A stretch of DNA of 13,185 nt, from positions 1-13,185 of the forward strand of contig VFJU01000559.1 of the NCBI GenBank assembly GCA_009885905.1. The letters are read 5' to 3'. The position numbers were made by a program, and so were the translations under genes. The notes under the pieces were generated by a model. The model searched no databases. It saw only the letters and a list, made by a program, of their open reading frames with translations, and was not told the DNA's origin. Source of the DNA: Verrucomicrobiota bacterium. GTDB taxonomy: Bacteria > Verrucomicrobiota > Verrucomicrobiia > Verrucomicrobiales > Akkermansiaceae. Each line of letters begins with the position of its first letter. Within the stretch, counting starts at the first letter, position 1. Of the stretch, positions 1 to 7,276 are shown piece by piece.

Positions 1-176
1 AGTACGAAGAGTGGAAGACGGATCAGGAGATTGAAAAGTTAGAAAAGCATGCCGACAAAAGAGAGAGCCAAGCCGTCGACGCCATCATCGTTGCAGCCTA
101 TGCTCTGATGGAGGCCGAGATCGCGATCATGGAAGCGCTGAAGGCCCGCAAAACGGCGATCGAAGTGGCTGGCTGA
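1..176 (+). CDS. C-terminal end of an unidentified alanine-rich helical protein (partial)
   Basis: An open frame enters from the left edge (first whole codon at base 3) and ends at TGA 174-176, giving the last 57 residues of a protein whose start lies outside the window. The visible part begins with a charged, Lys/Glu-rich stretch (EKLEKHADKRE) and continues into an Ala/Ile/Met-rich segment (AAYALMEAEIAIMEALKARK). Both should be helical, possibly a coiled coil or amphipathic helix. Acidic residues interrupt the hydrophobic stretch, so it is a poor transmembrane helix. I do not recognise a family. Codon use and the clean stop followed by a non-coding gap suggest a real gene. It is separated from recQ by about 90 bases. 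Confidence 0.55.
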   Translation, partial: YEEWKTDQEIEKLEKHADKRESQAVDAIIVAAYALMEAEIAIMEALKARKTAIEVAG

Positions 177-230
177 CATCGGGAAGGCGTACCTTGGAGA
201 TGAAGTAGTCATCGATTTGCAAAAATGAAC

Positions 231-259
231 TTGAAGTGTTCAAATGATTACCTTTTAAA
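231..259 (+). promoter_or_regulatory. Possible sigma-70-like promoter with overlapping inverted repeats before recQ
   Basis: TTGAAG (231-236) and TTTAAA (254-259) are 17 bases apart, each matching four of six consensus positions. If used, transcription would start close to the recQ ATG at 266, giving a nearly leaderless message, in keeping with the absence of a ribosome-binding site there. The -35 region overlaps a perfect inverted repeat TTGAA-GTG-TTCAA (231-243) and a second one, TGAAC-N7-GTTCA (226-242). Such symmetry could be a repressor site. Short matches of this kind arise often by chance, so confidence is low. Confidence 0.25.
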
Positions 260-265
260 CGCCGT

Positions 266-2443
266 ATGGGTCAGCAATCACTATCGGGGCGCCTCAAACA
301 AACCTTCGGCTACGACGAGTTTCGTCCGCTACAACGCGAGATCATGGAGGTATCACTCGCGGGCCGAGATGCTGTAGCAATTTTACCAACAGGTGCTGGC
401 AAGAGTCTTTGCTATCAACTTCCTGCTCTCGTCCGCGACGGACTCACGGTGGTGGTCTCTCCGTTGATCGCGTTGATGAAGGATCAAGTGGATCAATTAG
501 AAGCAAGCGGAGTCGCAGCAACTTTTATCAACTCGTCTCTTGATGGAGAGGAAGCCAGACGCCGACTCGCTGGACTTGATGCTGGAGAGTATCAATTGCT
601 GTATGTGGCACCTGAGCGATTGATGTTAGCGGATTTCTTAGACCGCTTACAGGCTTGGAATATTGCAGCACTGGCGGTGGATGAGGCACACTGCATCAGC
701 GAGTGGGGTCATGATTTCCGTCCAGAATACCGCCGTCTCAAAGAGGTTAGGCAAAAAATTCCAAAGATCCCAGTACTTGCTCTAACCGCCACCGCCACTG
801 CTCGGGTACGGGAGGATATTGTAAAACAACTTGAGTTGCATGATCCGGAAGTGTTTCTCGCAAGTTTCAACCGGCCCAATTTAAAATATCAAGTCGTAGG
901 AAAAGCGGGTGCGACCGCGCAGGTTTGTAATTTCGCGAGTGCCCGCCCGACAGATTCTGGAATCGTCTACTGCCAGTCTCGTAAAAGCACCGAGACCATG
1001 GCCGCCGCGCTTCGTACACAGGGGTTTTCTGCAGTCTCGTACCACGCCGGACTCGAACAAGCAGAGCGAGTGCGCAACCAAGACGCATTTCTCCGTGACG
1101 ATGCCAAAATCGTCTGCGCCACTGTTGCCTTTGGCATGGGGATTAATAAACCAAACGTCCGCTATGTGATTCACGCTGACCTCCCGAAAAATATCGAGGG
1201 ATACTATCAGGAAACGGGTCGTGCTGGTCGCGATGGGTTGCCCGCAGATTGCCTGCTACTTTTCTCGCGAGGTGATGTAACGAAGTACCTAAAATTTCTC
1301 GAAGAAATCGCTGATCCACAAGCTCGGGATGTCGCTCACAAGCAGCTCGATCAAATGACGCACTTTGCCGAAAACGACGTCTGCCGTCGGGTCGGTTTGT
1401 TAGGATATTTTGGTGAAATATGGACTCCAGAAAATTGTGGTGCTTGCGATCATTGTCTCCATCCTCGCGAAAAGTGGGAAGCTACGACGGATGTGCAAAA
1501 GTTGCTCAGTTGCGTGTTGCGAGTTCGACAATCTGGTGGATTTAGTGTTGGCCTCAACCACATTTCGGAAGTTCTAACGGGCGGAATGTCGGAAAAAATT
1601 CAACGTTGGAAGCATAATAATTTAACCACTCATGGTATCGGCAAGGACCAAGCGAGGCCCTATTGGGTCGATCTGGGACGGCAGTTACTAAGGCTTGGCC
1701 TGCTCGTTGCCAGCGAGGATAAGTTTCCAACCGTCGCGGTCAGTGCACGCGGCGTTGAATGCCTGAAATTACGGGAAACGGTGATGCTGACTCGTGCATT
1801 GAGCACGCCAAGACAGAAGGCGACACGCTCTGGCGAGATCCCTTGTGATTCTGGTCTTTTCGAATGCTTGCGGGTGGTCCGTAAGAATCTAGCTGATGCG
1901 CGAAATGTTCCGTCTTATGTGGTTTTCTCAGACGTGACGCTCCGCCATTTTAGTCGTGACTATCCCACCAGTGAAGCCGCTCTCGCGGCGGTTCCTGGCA
2001 TGGGGGAGAAAAAGATCCAAGATTATGGACAGGCAATCCTCGCCGCAATTCGCAGTTTTCTAACGAAAAATTCTCGTATGATATTCGAGCCGCTTATGCC
2101 TCTCGTCGTCCCTGCTACACGGTCCACTGGCGTCACTAACGGAACCGTGGCATTGTCCTTGGAGCTTTTTAAAAACGGACAATCGGTCAGCGAAATTGCA
2201 AAATCTCGTGGCCTTGCCGAGACCACCGTGGAGGGTCACTTGAGTCAAGCCATCGAGAATGGTGAGAAGCTAGACCCACGTGCGCTTTTTACCGAGACGG
2301 AGGAGCAATTGATGCGAGATGCTTTGAGAGGATACGATGAGCCAGCGCTCAAGCCGATTTTCGAACAACTCGGTGGACAAATCAGCTATGGCAAACTGAA
2401 GTTTTTTCGAGCCATGATTGCGCGTAACGAGATTTCAAATTAG
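266..2443 (+). CDS. recQ: ATP-dependent DNA helicase RecQ
   Basis: This is a 725-residue superfamily 2 3'-to-5' DNA helicase acting in recombination repair and stalled-fork processing. The Walker A segment PTGAGKS is at residues 41-47, the DEAH box at 139-142, the motif III segment LTATAT at 173-178, and the arginine-finger motif QETGRAGRDG at 315-324. The RecQ zinc-binding module has Cys373, Cys391, Cys394 and Cys397, followed by the winged-helix RQC region (about 405-510). An HRDC domain (about 529-599, with the VPGMGEKK turn) follows. The last 100 residues resemble the C-terminal helix-turn-helix domain of longer RecQ proteins (SVSEIAKSRGLAETTVEGHL). Length exceeds E. coli RecQ (about 610 residues) because of this extension. 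The ATG at 266 fits the family N-terminus, but no Shine-Dalgarno precedes it. All catalytic motifs are intact, so it should be active. Confidence 0.96.
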   Translation: MGQQSLSGRLKQTFGYDEFRPLQREIMEVSLAGRDAVAILPTGAGKSLCYQLPALVRDGLTVVVSPLIALMKDQVDQLEASGVAATFINSSLDGEEARRRLAGLDAGEYQLLYVAPERLMLADFLDRLQAWNIAALAVDEAHCISEWGHDFRPEYRRLKEVRQKIPKIPVLALTATATARVREDIVKQLELHDPEVFLASFNRPNLKYQVVGKAGATAQVCNFASARPTDSGIVYCQSRKSTETMAAALRTQGFSAVSYHAGLEQAERVRNQDAFLRDDAKIVCATVAFGMGINKPNVRYVIHADLPKNIEGYYQETGRAGRDGLPADCLLLFSRGDVTKYLKFLEEIADPQARDVAHKQLDQMTHFAENDVCRRVGLLGYFGEIWTPENCGACDHCLHPREKWEATTDVQKLLSCVLRVRQSGGFSVGLNHISEVLTGGMSEKIQRWKHNNLTTHGIGKDQARPYWVDLGRQLLRLGLLVASEDKFPTVAVSARGVECLKLRETVMLTRALSTPRQKATRSGEIPCDSGLFECLRVVRKNLADARNVPSYVVFSDVTLRHFSRDYPTSEAALAAVPGMGEKKIQDYGQAILAAIRSFLTKNSRMIFEPLMPLVVPATRSTGVTNGTVALSLELFKNGQSVSEIAKSRGLAETTVEGHLSQAIENGEKLDPRALFTETEEQLMRDALRGYDEPALKPIFEQLGGQISYGKLKFFRAMIARNEISN

Positions 2444-3139
2444 GTGGGTCAGGCCATCCGCCCTTGCTTGCCATGGGTAAAACCTCTAGGAAATTCACTT
2501 GTGCAGGTTGCCCATTTAAAATCCCAACGAAATTCATCGTGGTCGCGCAATGTCTTACGCGTGATTTTGGTCTGTGGCGGTTGTTTGGCCATTCTCTTGC
2601 CGGCATGGATCCCTGACCGCTCTTCGACACAACTCCGACCGGCAACTGTCGAACTGCTACAGGCATTTCTACTCGCGGCAGCAGCAGCGGTGATGCTTGG
2701 CGCGTCGACCCATGCAGGACCTAACAGGCCAGTCTGTCGGGTATTGGCTATCGGTTGTTGTGTAGCCTTAGTCGGTGAGATCGATGACTTTGTTACCGAT
2801 GTTCTGGGTCATCAGTTTCCGGAGGTTTGGTTCGTGGCGCCACTTCTGTTAGTTGCTTTAATTACTATTCTTCGTCATCGTAAGGTGATGCTGCATTTTT
2901 TCTCAAGCTTGGGAAATCATGCGGGCTCTGGATTAATCGGATCTGCATTACTCATCCTTTATGTGTTTAACCACGTGATCGGTAGTTCGCGTTTTTGGAA
3001 GGCGACTTTGGGCGTTGCTTACTCACCAGCCGTGCCAATTGTTTGTAAAAGCTACCTTGAACTGTTAGCTTGCTACTTGATTTTTATCGGGGTGCTGGGT
3101 CTTTCTATCACTTTGGCACGGCGCAAGGAGCTTTTTTGA
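2444..3139 (+). CDS. Six-helix integral membrane protein of unknown function
   Basis: The open frame starts at a GTG directly abutting the recQ stop and encodes up to 231 residues. Six hydrophobic segments are visible, at roughly 38-55, 70-87, 97-112, 126-144, 161-180 and 203-224, so it should sit in the inner membrane. Acidic residues lie in or next to helices (Glu112, Asp114, Asp115 after helix 3; Glu206 at the start of helix 6), and His123, His176 and Trp185 lie in connecting segments. I do not recognise a named family. The start is uncertain: the first internal Met is near residue 84, inside helix 2, so a GTG or TTG start is needed. The first 30 or so residues may not be translated. It is packed between recQ and trmL (10 bases to the next ATG), which suggests co-transcription but says little about function. 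Confidence 0.7.
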   Translation: MGQAIRPCLPWVKPLGNSLVQVAHLKSQRNSSWSRNVLRVILVCGGCLAILLPAWIPDRSSTQLRPATVELLQAFLLAAAAAVMLGASTHAGPNRPVCRVLAIGCCVALVGEIDDFVTDVLGHQFPEVWFVAPLLLVALITILRHRKVMLHFFSSLGNHAGSGLIGSALLILYVFNHVIGSSRFWKATLGVAYSPAVPIVCKSYLELLACYLIFIGVLGLSITLARRKELF

Positions 3140-3149
3140 AACCCTCGCT

Positions 3150-3611
3150 ATGTTCCACATCGTCCTCATCGAGCCTGAGATTCCGCACAATGCTGGAGCT
3201 GCAGGTCGTCTCGCGCTTGCCACGGATTCCACCCTGCATCTCGTCGAGCCGCTAGGATTTTCGCTCGAGGACAAACACGTTCGTCGTACGGGCTTGGATT
3301 ACTGGCAAGACGTCAAGCTGTGCGTCTGGAAATCCTTTGATGATCTGCGTGTCGCAGCGGATGAAGCGTCGCGCTTCTGGTTCCTCAGCACCAAGGCGAA
3401 CTCGTCACCATGGCAGGCGGAATTTCTCCCAGGTGATTACCTTGTTTTCGGGAGGGAAACTCGTGGGTTGCCGGAAAATCTCATAACTGAGGCGGGGGAA
3501 CGCGCCCTGCGAATTCCAATGGTCCCTGGCAGCACCCGCAGCTTGAACCTATCCACTGCAGTCGCAATCGTCCTCTACGAGGCCGCTCGCCAACAAAATC
3601 CAGCTTGGTAA
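3150..3611 (+). CDS. trmL: tRNA (cytidine/uridine-34-2'-O)-methyltransferase TrmL
   Basis: This 153-residue SPOUT-class methyltransferase should use S-adenosylmethionine to methylate the ribose 2'-OH of the wobble nucleotide in tRNA-Leu isoacceptors. Length and layout match E. coli TrmL. The N-terminus FHIVLIEPEIPHN is typical, EPLGF is at 33-37, and RRTGLDYW at 45-52 is the family signature. The trefoil-knot cofactor motifs follow: FGRETRGLP at 100-108, IPMVPG at 122-127 and SLNLSTAVAIVLYE at 131-144. One oddity is NAGAAGR at 14-20, where the family usually has NTGNxxR; Asn14, Gly16 and Arg20 are kept but the second Asn is Ala. The ATG at 3150 fits the family start and lies 10 bases after the membrane protein gene, with no clear Shine-Dalgarno. 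Confidence 0.93.
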   Translation: MFHIVLIEPEIPHNAGAAGRLALATDSTLHLVEPLGFSLEDKHVRRTGLDYWQDVKLCVWKSFDDLRVAADEASRFWFLSTKANSSPWQAEFLPGDYLVFGRETRGLPENLITEAGERALRIPMVPGSTRSLNLSTAVAIVLYEAARQQNPAW

Positions 3612-3685
3612 ACTGTCAATGCATGACGATTTATCAACTCGCTGCTAGTCGACTTATTTACCGACATTTCTTCGCATCCAAATGC

Positions 3686-3715
3686 TTTACACCTTGGGGC
3701 GATAGACGTTTGAAT
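3686..3715 (+). promoter_or_regulatory. Weak promoter candidate in the trmL-sugar kinase gap
   Basis: The 199-base gap 3612-3810 is the longest non-coding stretch in the window. TTTACA (3686-3691) and TTGAAT (3710-3715) are 18 bases apart and match five and four of six sigma-70 consensus positions. This would leave a leader of about 90 bases before the kinase ATG. A 7-bp inverted repeat CTTGGGG/CCCCAAG (3693-3699 and 3722-3728) spans the same area with a 22-base loop and no following T run. I see no riboswitch or tRNA in the gap. Confidence 0.22.
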
Positions 3716-3810
3716 CCTTCCCCCCAAGCATAGCAACACATCTTCAATCGCTCGGTGGGTCATCACTCATCCCAAGCACCCGCAAACTTGCGAAACTTAC
3801 TAACAAAATT

Positions 3811-4908
3811 ATGTCACTGATTATCAAACCGAAATCCGAATGTACCTTCGATCAACTCTCAATGGGAGAAGTTATGCTCCGTCTCGATCCCGGTGAAGGC
3901 CGCATTCGTACCGCACGTCAATTCGCCGCTTGGGAGGGAGGTGGTGAGTACAACACTTCGCGAGGCTTGCGGAAATGCTTCGGCTACAAAACGGCGGTGG
4001 TCACCGCATTCGTTGACAATGAAGTCGGTCACTTGATCGAAGATTTCATCATGCAAGGGGGTGTCTCCACCGAGTTCATCCAGTGGCGCGAGGATGACGG
4101 TATCGGTCGCAACGTGCGCAACGGGCTGAACTTCACCGAGCGTGGTTTCGGAGTGCGAGGCGCTGTGGGAAATCCAGATCGGGGGAACACCGCGGCCTCT
4201 CAGCTCAAGCCGGGCGATGTGGATTGGGATCATATCTTCGGCAAGCTCGGTGTCCGTTGGTTCCACACTGGTGGAATCTACGCGGCTCTATCAGAGTCCA
4301 CAGCAGCTCTCACGGTGGAAGCTGTAAAAGCTGCTAACAAATACGGCACCATCGTTTCCTACGATCTGAATTACCGTCCGTCGCTATGGAAAACCATTGG
4401 TGGTCTAGCGAAGGCACAAGAGGTAAACCGCGAGATCGCAAAATACGTTGATGTCATGATTGGTAACGAAGAAGATTTCACCGCCTCGCTCGGCTTCGAA
4501 GTCGAGGGCGTGGATCACAACATTTCTACCATCGAATTGGATGCTTTTAAGGCGATGATTGAAACCGCAGTGAAAACCTTTCCAAATTTCAAGGTGGCAG
4601 CCACCACCTTGCGTGGAGTGATTTCGGCCACGGTTAATGATTGGTCGGCAATCCTCTGGCACGACGGGAAATTTCACGAAAGCCGTAAGTATCCTGGCCT
4701 CGAAATCCTCGACCGCGTTGGCGGTGGAGACAGCTTTGCCTCTGGATTGCAGTTTGGTTTTCTCGAGTTCAACGACGCCCAGAAGGCCATCGAATACGGA
4801 GCTGCCCATGGTGCGCTTGCGTCGACAACTCCTGGTGACACGTCGATGGCTACCCGCAAGGAAGTGGAAAAACAAATCGGCGGCGGTGGTGCACGCGTGG
4901 TGAGGTGA
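3811..4908 (+). CDS. kdgK: PfkB-family sugar kinase, probable 2-dehydro-3-deoxygluconokinase (KDG kinase)
   Basis: The 365-residue product is a ribokinase/PfkB-family carbohydrate kinase of the cytoplasm. The N-terminal strand MGEVMLRLDP (18-27) and the substrate-side motif GGGEYNTSRGL (43-53, in the place of the family GGAxxNxA) are present. YDLNYRPSLW at 184-193 and the NEEDF segment at 219-223 are typical of the KDG-kinase branch. The C-terminal PfkB signature DRVGGGDSFASG (301-312) supplies the anion hole and the catalytic base Asp307. KDG kinase phosphorylates 2-keto-3-deoxygluconate to KDPG during uronate/pectin breakdown or Entner-Doudoroff-type metabolism. No aldolase or uronate gene is visible here, so the exact sugar is inferred from motifs only. 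It is slightly longer than typical KdgK (about 310-340 residues). A single-gene unit is likely: 199 bases precede it and a strong terminator follows. Confidence 0.8.
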   Translation: MSLIIKPKSECTFDQLSMGEVMLRLDPGEGRIRTARQFAAWEGGGEYNTSRGLRKCFGYKTAVVTAFVDNEVGHLIEDFIMQGGVSTEFIQWREDDGIGRNVRNGLNFTERGFGVRGAVGNPDRGNTAASQLKPGDVDWDHIFGKLGVRWFHTGGIYAALSESTAALTVEAVKAANKYGTIVSYDLNYRPSLWKTIGGLAKAQEVNREIAKYVDVMIGNEEDFTASLGFEVEGVDHNISTIELDAFKAMIETAVKTFPNFKVAATTLRGVISATVNDWSAILWHDGKFHESRKYPGLEILDRVGGGDSFASGLQFGFLEFNDAQKAIEYGAAHGALASTTPGDTSMATRKEVEKQIGGGGARVVR

Positions 4909-4944
4909 TCTCGGTATTGCTATCAACTACCGTTCATTCTAAAG

Positions 4945-4972
4945 AAAACCTCCGCGATCACGCGGAGGTTTT
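4945..4972. terminator. Intrinsic terminator after the sugar kinase gene
   Basis: A perfect 12-bp inverted repeat, AAAACCTCCGCG (4945-4956) and CGCGGAGGTTTT (4961-4972), encloses a four-base loop ATCA. It starts 36 bases after the kinase stop codon. A GC-rich core flanked by A and T runs on the two sides is the layout of a bidirectional Rho-independent terminator. It separates the kinase from the arg/prfB/proB run. Confidence 0.9.
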
Positions 4973-5049
4973 GTCATTAGGATCGCTTTAAATTTCTCGC
5001 TTTGCCAATTCACGGAACGGCGCTAGGGTCCACCCTTGCTCACAATCTC

Positions 5050-6303
5050 ATGACGACTTCCGAACGCTACGCGCAACACGTCCTTCCGACATACGGGCGG
5101 TTTTCGCTGGTTCCTGTGCGAGGAGCCGGGGTGCGATTGTGGGATGATGCGGGGAAATGTTATTTGGATTTTTGCATGGGCATTGCCGTGTGCTCACTCG
5201 GGCATTGCCACCCGAAATTGGTGGCGGCGGTCCGTCACCAAGCAGGGGAGTTGATGCATGTGTCAAACCTCTATCAGAATCCTTTGCAAGCCGAACTCGC
5301 GCAGGAAATTAACGAACATCATGTCCGAATTCCCGGAAAGGTTTTCTTTTCAAATTCCGGAGCTGAGGCGAACGACGGCTTGATCAAGGCAGCTCGTCGC
5401 TTTGGCTTGAAGCGCCCACAGCCTGATGGTTCTCAGCGCTTCGAAGTGATTACATTTTTACAATCCTTTCACGGGCGTACCCTTGGGGCACTTGCTGCGA
5501 CGGGTCAGGCAAAAATCCAAGAGGGGTTTGACCCATTACTTCCAGGTTTTCGTCACCTACCGTTCAACAATATTGAGGCACTTGAAAATTCGATACGTCC
5601 GGAAACGGTTGCTATTTTGTTAGAGCCAATCCAAGGCGAAGGTGGTGTAAACTGTGCGACGCCAGAATTCCTGCGCGCGGTGGCAGAGGTTTGTCGTAAA
5701 CACGACTTGCTGTTATTTTTTGATGAGGTGCAAGCGGGCTTTGGGCGCTGTGGCGATGCCATGTCATGGCGTAGGATTGCTGAGGAGATAGAACCCGACG
5801 GCATTTCATGGGCCAAGGGTATGGGTGGCGGCGTGCCGATCGGTTCATTTTGGTTGAGCGATCGCGCAGTAAGCGATGATGGCACAACTTTATCATCGTT
5901 GTTAGGAGTCGGTTCGCATGGATCAACCTATGGTGGAAACCCTCTCGTCTGTGCTGCCTCACTCGCGGTATTGATAGAAATACGTGAGCGCGATCTCGCG
6001 GCAAATTCGCTTCGTCAAGAAAGTCGTATCCGTGAAACGGTTCGCTTGTGGAATCTTCCTGTCATCACGGAAGTTCGTGGCCAAGGATTACTGCTAGGTA
6101 TCGCCTTGAATCCAGAGTTGATCCCAACCCCCGAGGGTAAAACGCCAGCATTGGTGGTGGTGAATCAGTTAATGGAGCGCGGATTAATTGTTCCTCCCGC
6201 CGGTCCGAATACCTTCCGCCTTTTGCCGCCACTCAATGTCACTGATGCCGAGATTGATGAGGCGCTCGAGACGATCCACGCCGTCCTTTGCGAGTTTCAT
6301 TGA
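5050..6303 (+). CDS. argD: Acetylornithine aminotransferase
   Basis: This 417-residue class III PLP-dependent aminotransferase converts N-acetylglutamate semialdehyde and glutamate to N-acetylornithine and 2-oxoglutarate in arginine synthesis. Motifs in order, numbered from the chosen ATG: YLDFCMGIAVCSLGHCHP (38-55), FFSNSGAEAND (99-109), the SFHGRTLG phosphate-binding region (139-146), EPIQGEGG (192-199), FFDEVQAGFGR (223-233, PLP-pyridine-binding Asp225) and SWAKGMGGG (253-261), where Lys256 is the Schiff-base lysine, close to Lys255 in E. coli ArgD. A TTG at 5002 would add 16 residues, but ATG 5050 gives the normal family N-terminus (TTSERYAQHVLPTYGRF). Ornithine aminotransferases share these motifs, but the adjacent argF supports ArgD. 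No ARG-box-like operator or Shine-Dalgarno was seen in the 77 bases after the terminator. Confidence 0.93.
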   Translation: MTTSERYAQHVLPTYGRFSLVPVRGAGVRLWDDAGKCYLDFCMGIAVCSLGHCHPKLVAAVRHQAGELMHVSNLYQNPLQAELAQEINEHHVRIPGKVFFSNSGAEANDGLIKAARRFGLKRPQPDGSQRFEVITFLQSFHGRTLGALAATGQAKIQEGFDPLLPGFRHLPFNNIEALENSIRPETVAILLEPIQGEGGVNCATPEFLRAVAEVCRKHDLLLFFDEVQAGFGRCGDAMSWRRIAEEIEPDGISWAKGMGGGVPIGSFWLSDRAVSDDGTTLSSLLGVGSHGSTYGGNPLVCAASLAVLIEIRERDLAANSLRQESRIRETVRLWNLPVITEVRGQGLLLGIALNPELIPTPEGKTPALVVVNQLMERGLIVPPAGPNTFRLLPPLNVTDAEIDEALETIHAVLCEFH

Positions 6304-6375
6304 ATTTTTTTGAATCAGCATCCGCCCACCAGTTTATCAAAAACTGCATTAAATAACCAACTTCGCCAAGTTTCC

Positions 6376-7272
6376 ATGCAACACTTTCTTTCTATCGAGC
6401 AACTCAATGCTAAAGAAATTCGCTGGCTGATCGATTCGGCTGCGCATTTAAAGCTACAACGTGGTCGCGAGGGTCAGCCACTCGTTGGGCAAACGTGGGC
6501 GCTAATTTTCACAAAGTCATCCACACGAACTCGCGTATCGTTTGAGGTTGGCATTCGTGAGCTTGGTGGGTTTCCGATGTTTCTATCTGGAAATGATATC
6601 CAGCTAGGACGCGGCGAGCCAATTAAAGACACCGCTCGTGTGTTAGGAAGAATGGTACATGGAGCGGTGATCCGGACTTATGCGCAGCAAGATGTGGTAG
6701 ACTTTGCAAACTGCTCATCCATCCCGACAATTAATGCGCTCACGGATGACGAGCATCCATGCCAGATTCTAGCAGACCTTCTTACAATTCAGGAAAAACT
6801 TGGAACTTGGGATGGAAAAAAAGTAGCTTTTATCGGTGATGGATTTTCTAACATGACTCGTTCGTGGATGTGGGCTGCCAAGTATCTTGGTTTTGAGTTG
6901 GTGGTGGCTTCTCCCGCTTCTTGCCAACCGCCTTCGGAGTTTCTTACGAAACTTGATGCGGCAAACGTTAGTGTTACGTGTGACCCTATCGCCGCAACGA
7001 CCGGGGCTAATGTGATTAATACCGATGTTTGGCTTTCCATGGGGCAGGAAGGGCAAAAAGAAAAAGAACTGGAATTCAAAGGATTCCAAGTAGATGCCGG
7101 ATTGTTAGCACAAGCCGCCCCAGGTCATATTGTACTTCACTGTTTGCCAGCATACCGAGGCAAAGAAATCAGTGAAGAAGTGCTGGAATTACACGCAAAT
7201 ACGATTTTCCAACAGGCTGAAAATCGACTTCATGCGCAGAAGGCGATCTTGGTCGAACTCGCGCGAAAATAA
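6376..7272 (+). CDS. argF: Ornithine carbamoyltransferase
   Basis: This 298-residue transcarbamylase makes citrulline from ornithine and carbamoyl phosphate, the step after ornithine formation in arginine synthesis. The carbamoyl-phosphate motif STRTR is at 49-53 followed by VSFEVG, HPCQ is at 127-130, the ornithine-binding DVWLSMG is at 217-223, and the catalytic loop HCLPAYRG is at 265-272. DVWLSMG marks ornithine rather than aspartate as the second substrate. Length fits the family (about 300-330). The open frame continues upstream to a TTG at 6310, which would add 22 polar residues unlike the family N-terminus, so ATG 6376 is preferred. That leaves 72 bases after argD. The anabolic role is inferred from argD; no arcA or arcC is present to suggest the catabolic pathway. 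Confidence 0.94.
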   Translation: MQHFLSIEQLNAKEIRWLIDSAAHLKLQRGREGQPLVGQTWALIFTKSSTRTRVSFEVGIRELGGFPMFLSGNDIQLGRGEPIKDTARVLGRMVHGAVIRTYAQQDVVDFANCSSIPTINALTDDEHPCQILADLLTIQEKLGTWDGKKVAFIGDGFSNMTRSWMWAAKYLGFELVVASPASCQPPSEFLTKLDAANVSVTCDPIAATTGANVINTDVWLSMGQEGQKEKELEFKGFQVDAGLLAQAAPGHIVLHCLPAYRGKEISEEVLELHANTIFQQAENRLHAQKAILVELARK

Positions 7273-7276
7273 CAAG

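Noticed and set aside
226..242. LexA box before recQ
   Set aside because: TGAAC-N7-GTTCA has symmetric arms, but its spacing fits no LexA box I can name with confidence; kept only as a speculative repeat.
3693..3728. CTTGGGG/CCCCAAG inverted repeat as a terminator for trmL
   Set aside because: A 22-base loop, only seven pairs and no T run after it; too weak to call.
5002..5049. TTG start giving a 16-residue longer ArgD
   Set aside because: The ATG at 5050 gives the family N-terminus; the extra residues have no counterpart.
6310..6375. TTG start giving a 22-residue longer ArgF
   Set aside because: The extension is polar and unlike known ArgF N-termini; ATG 6376 begins at the expected first helix.
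7130..7276. Upstream extension of the NlpC/P60-like frame starting inside argF
   Set aside because: It overlaps the last 140 bases of argF, is a basic low-quality peptide, and would bury the hydrophobic signal anchor that begins naturally at the Met at 7277.
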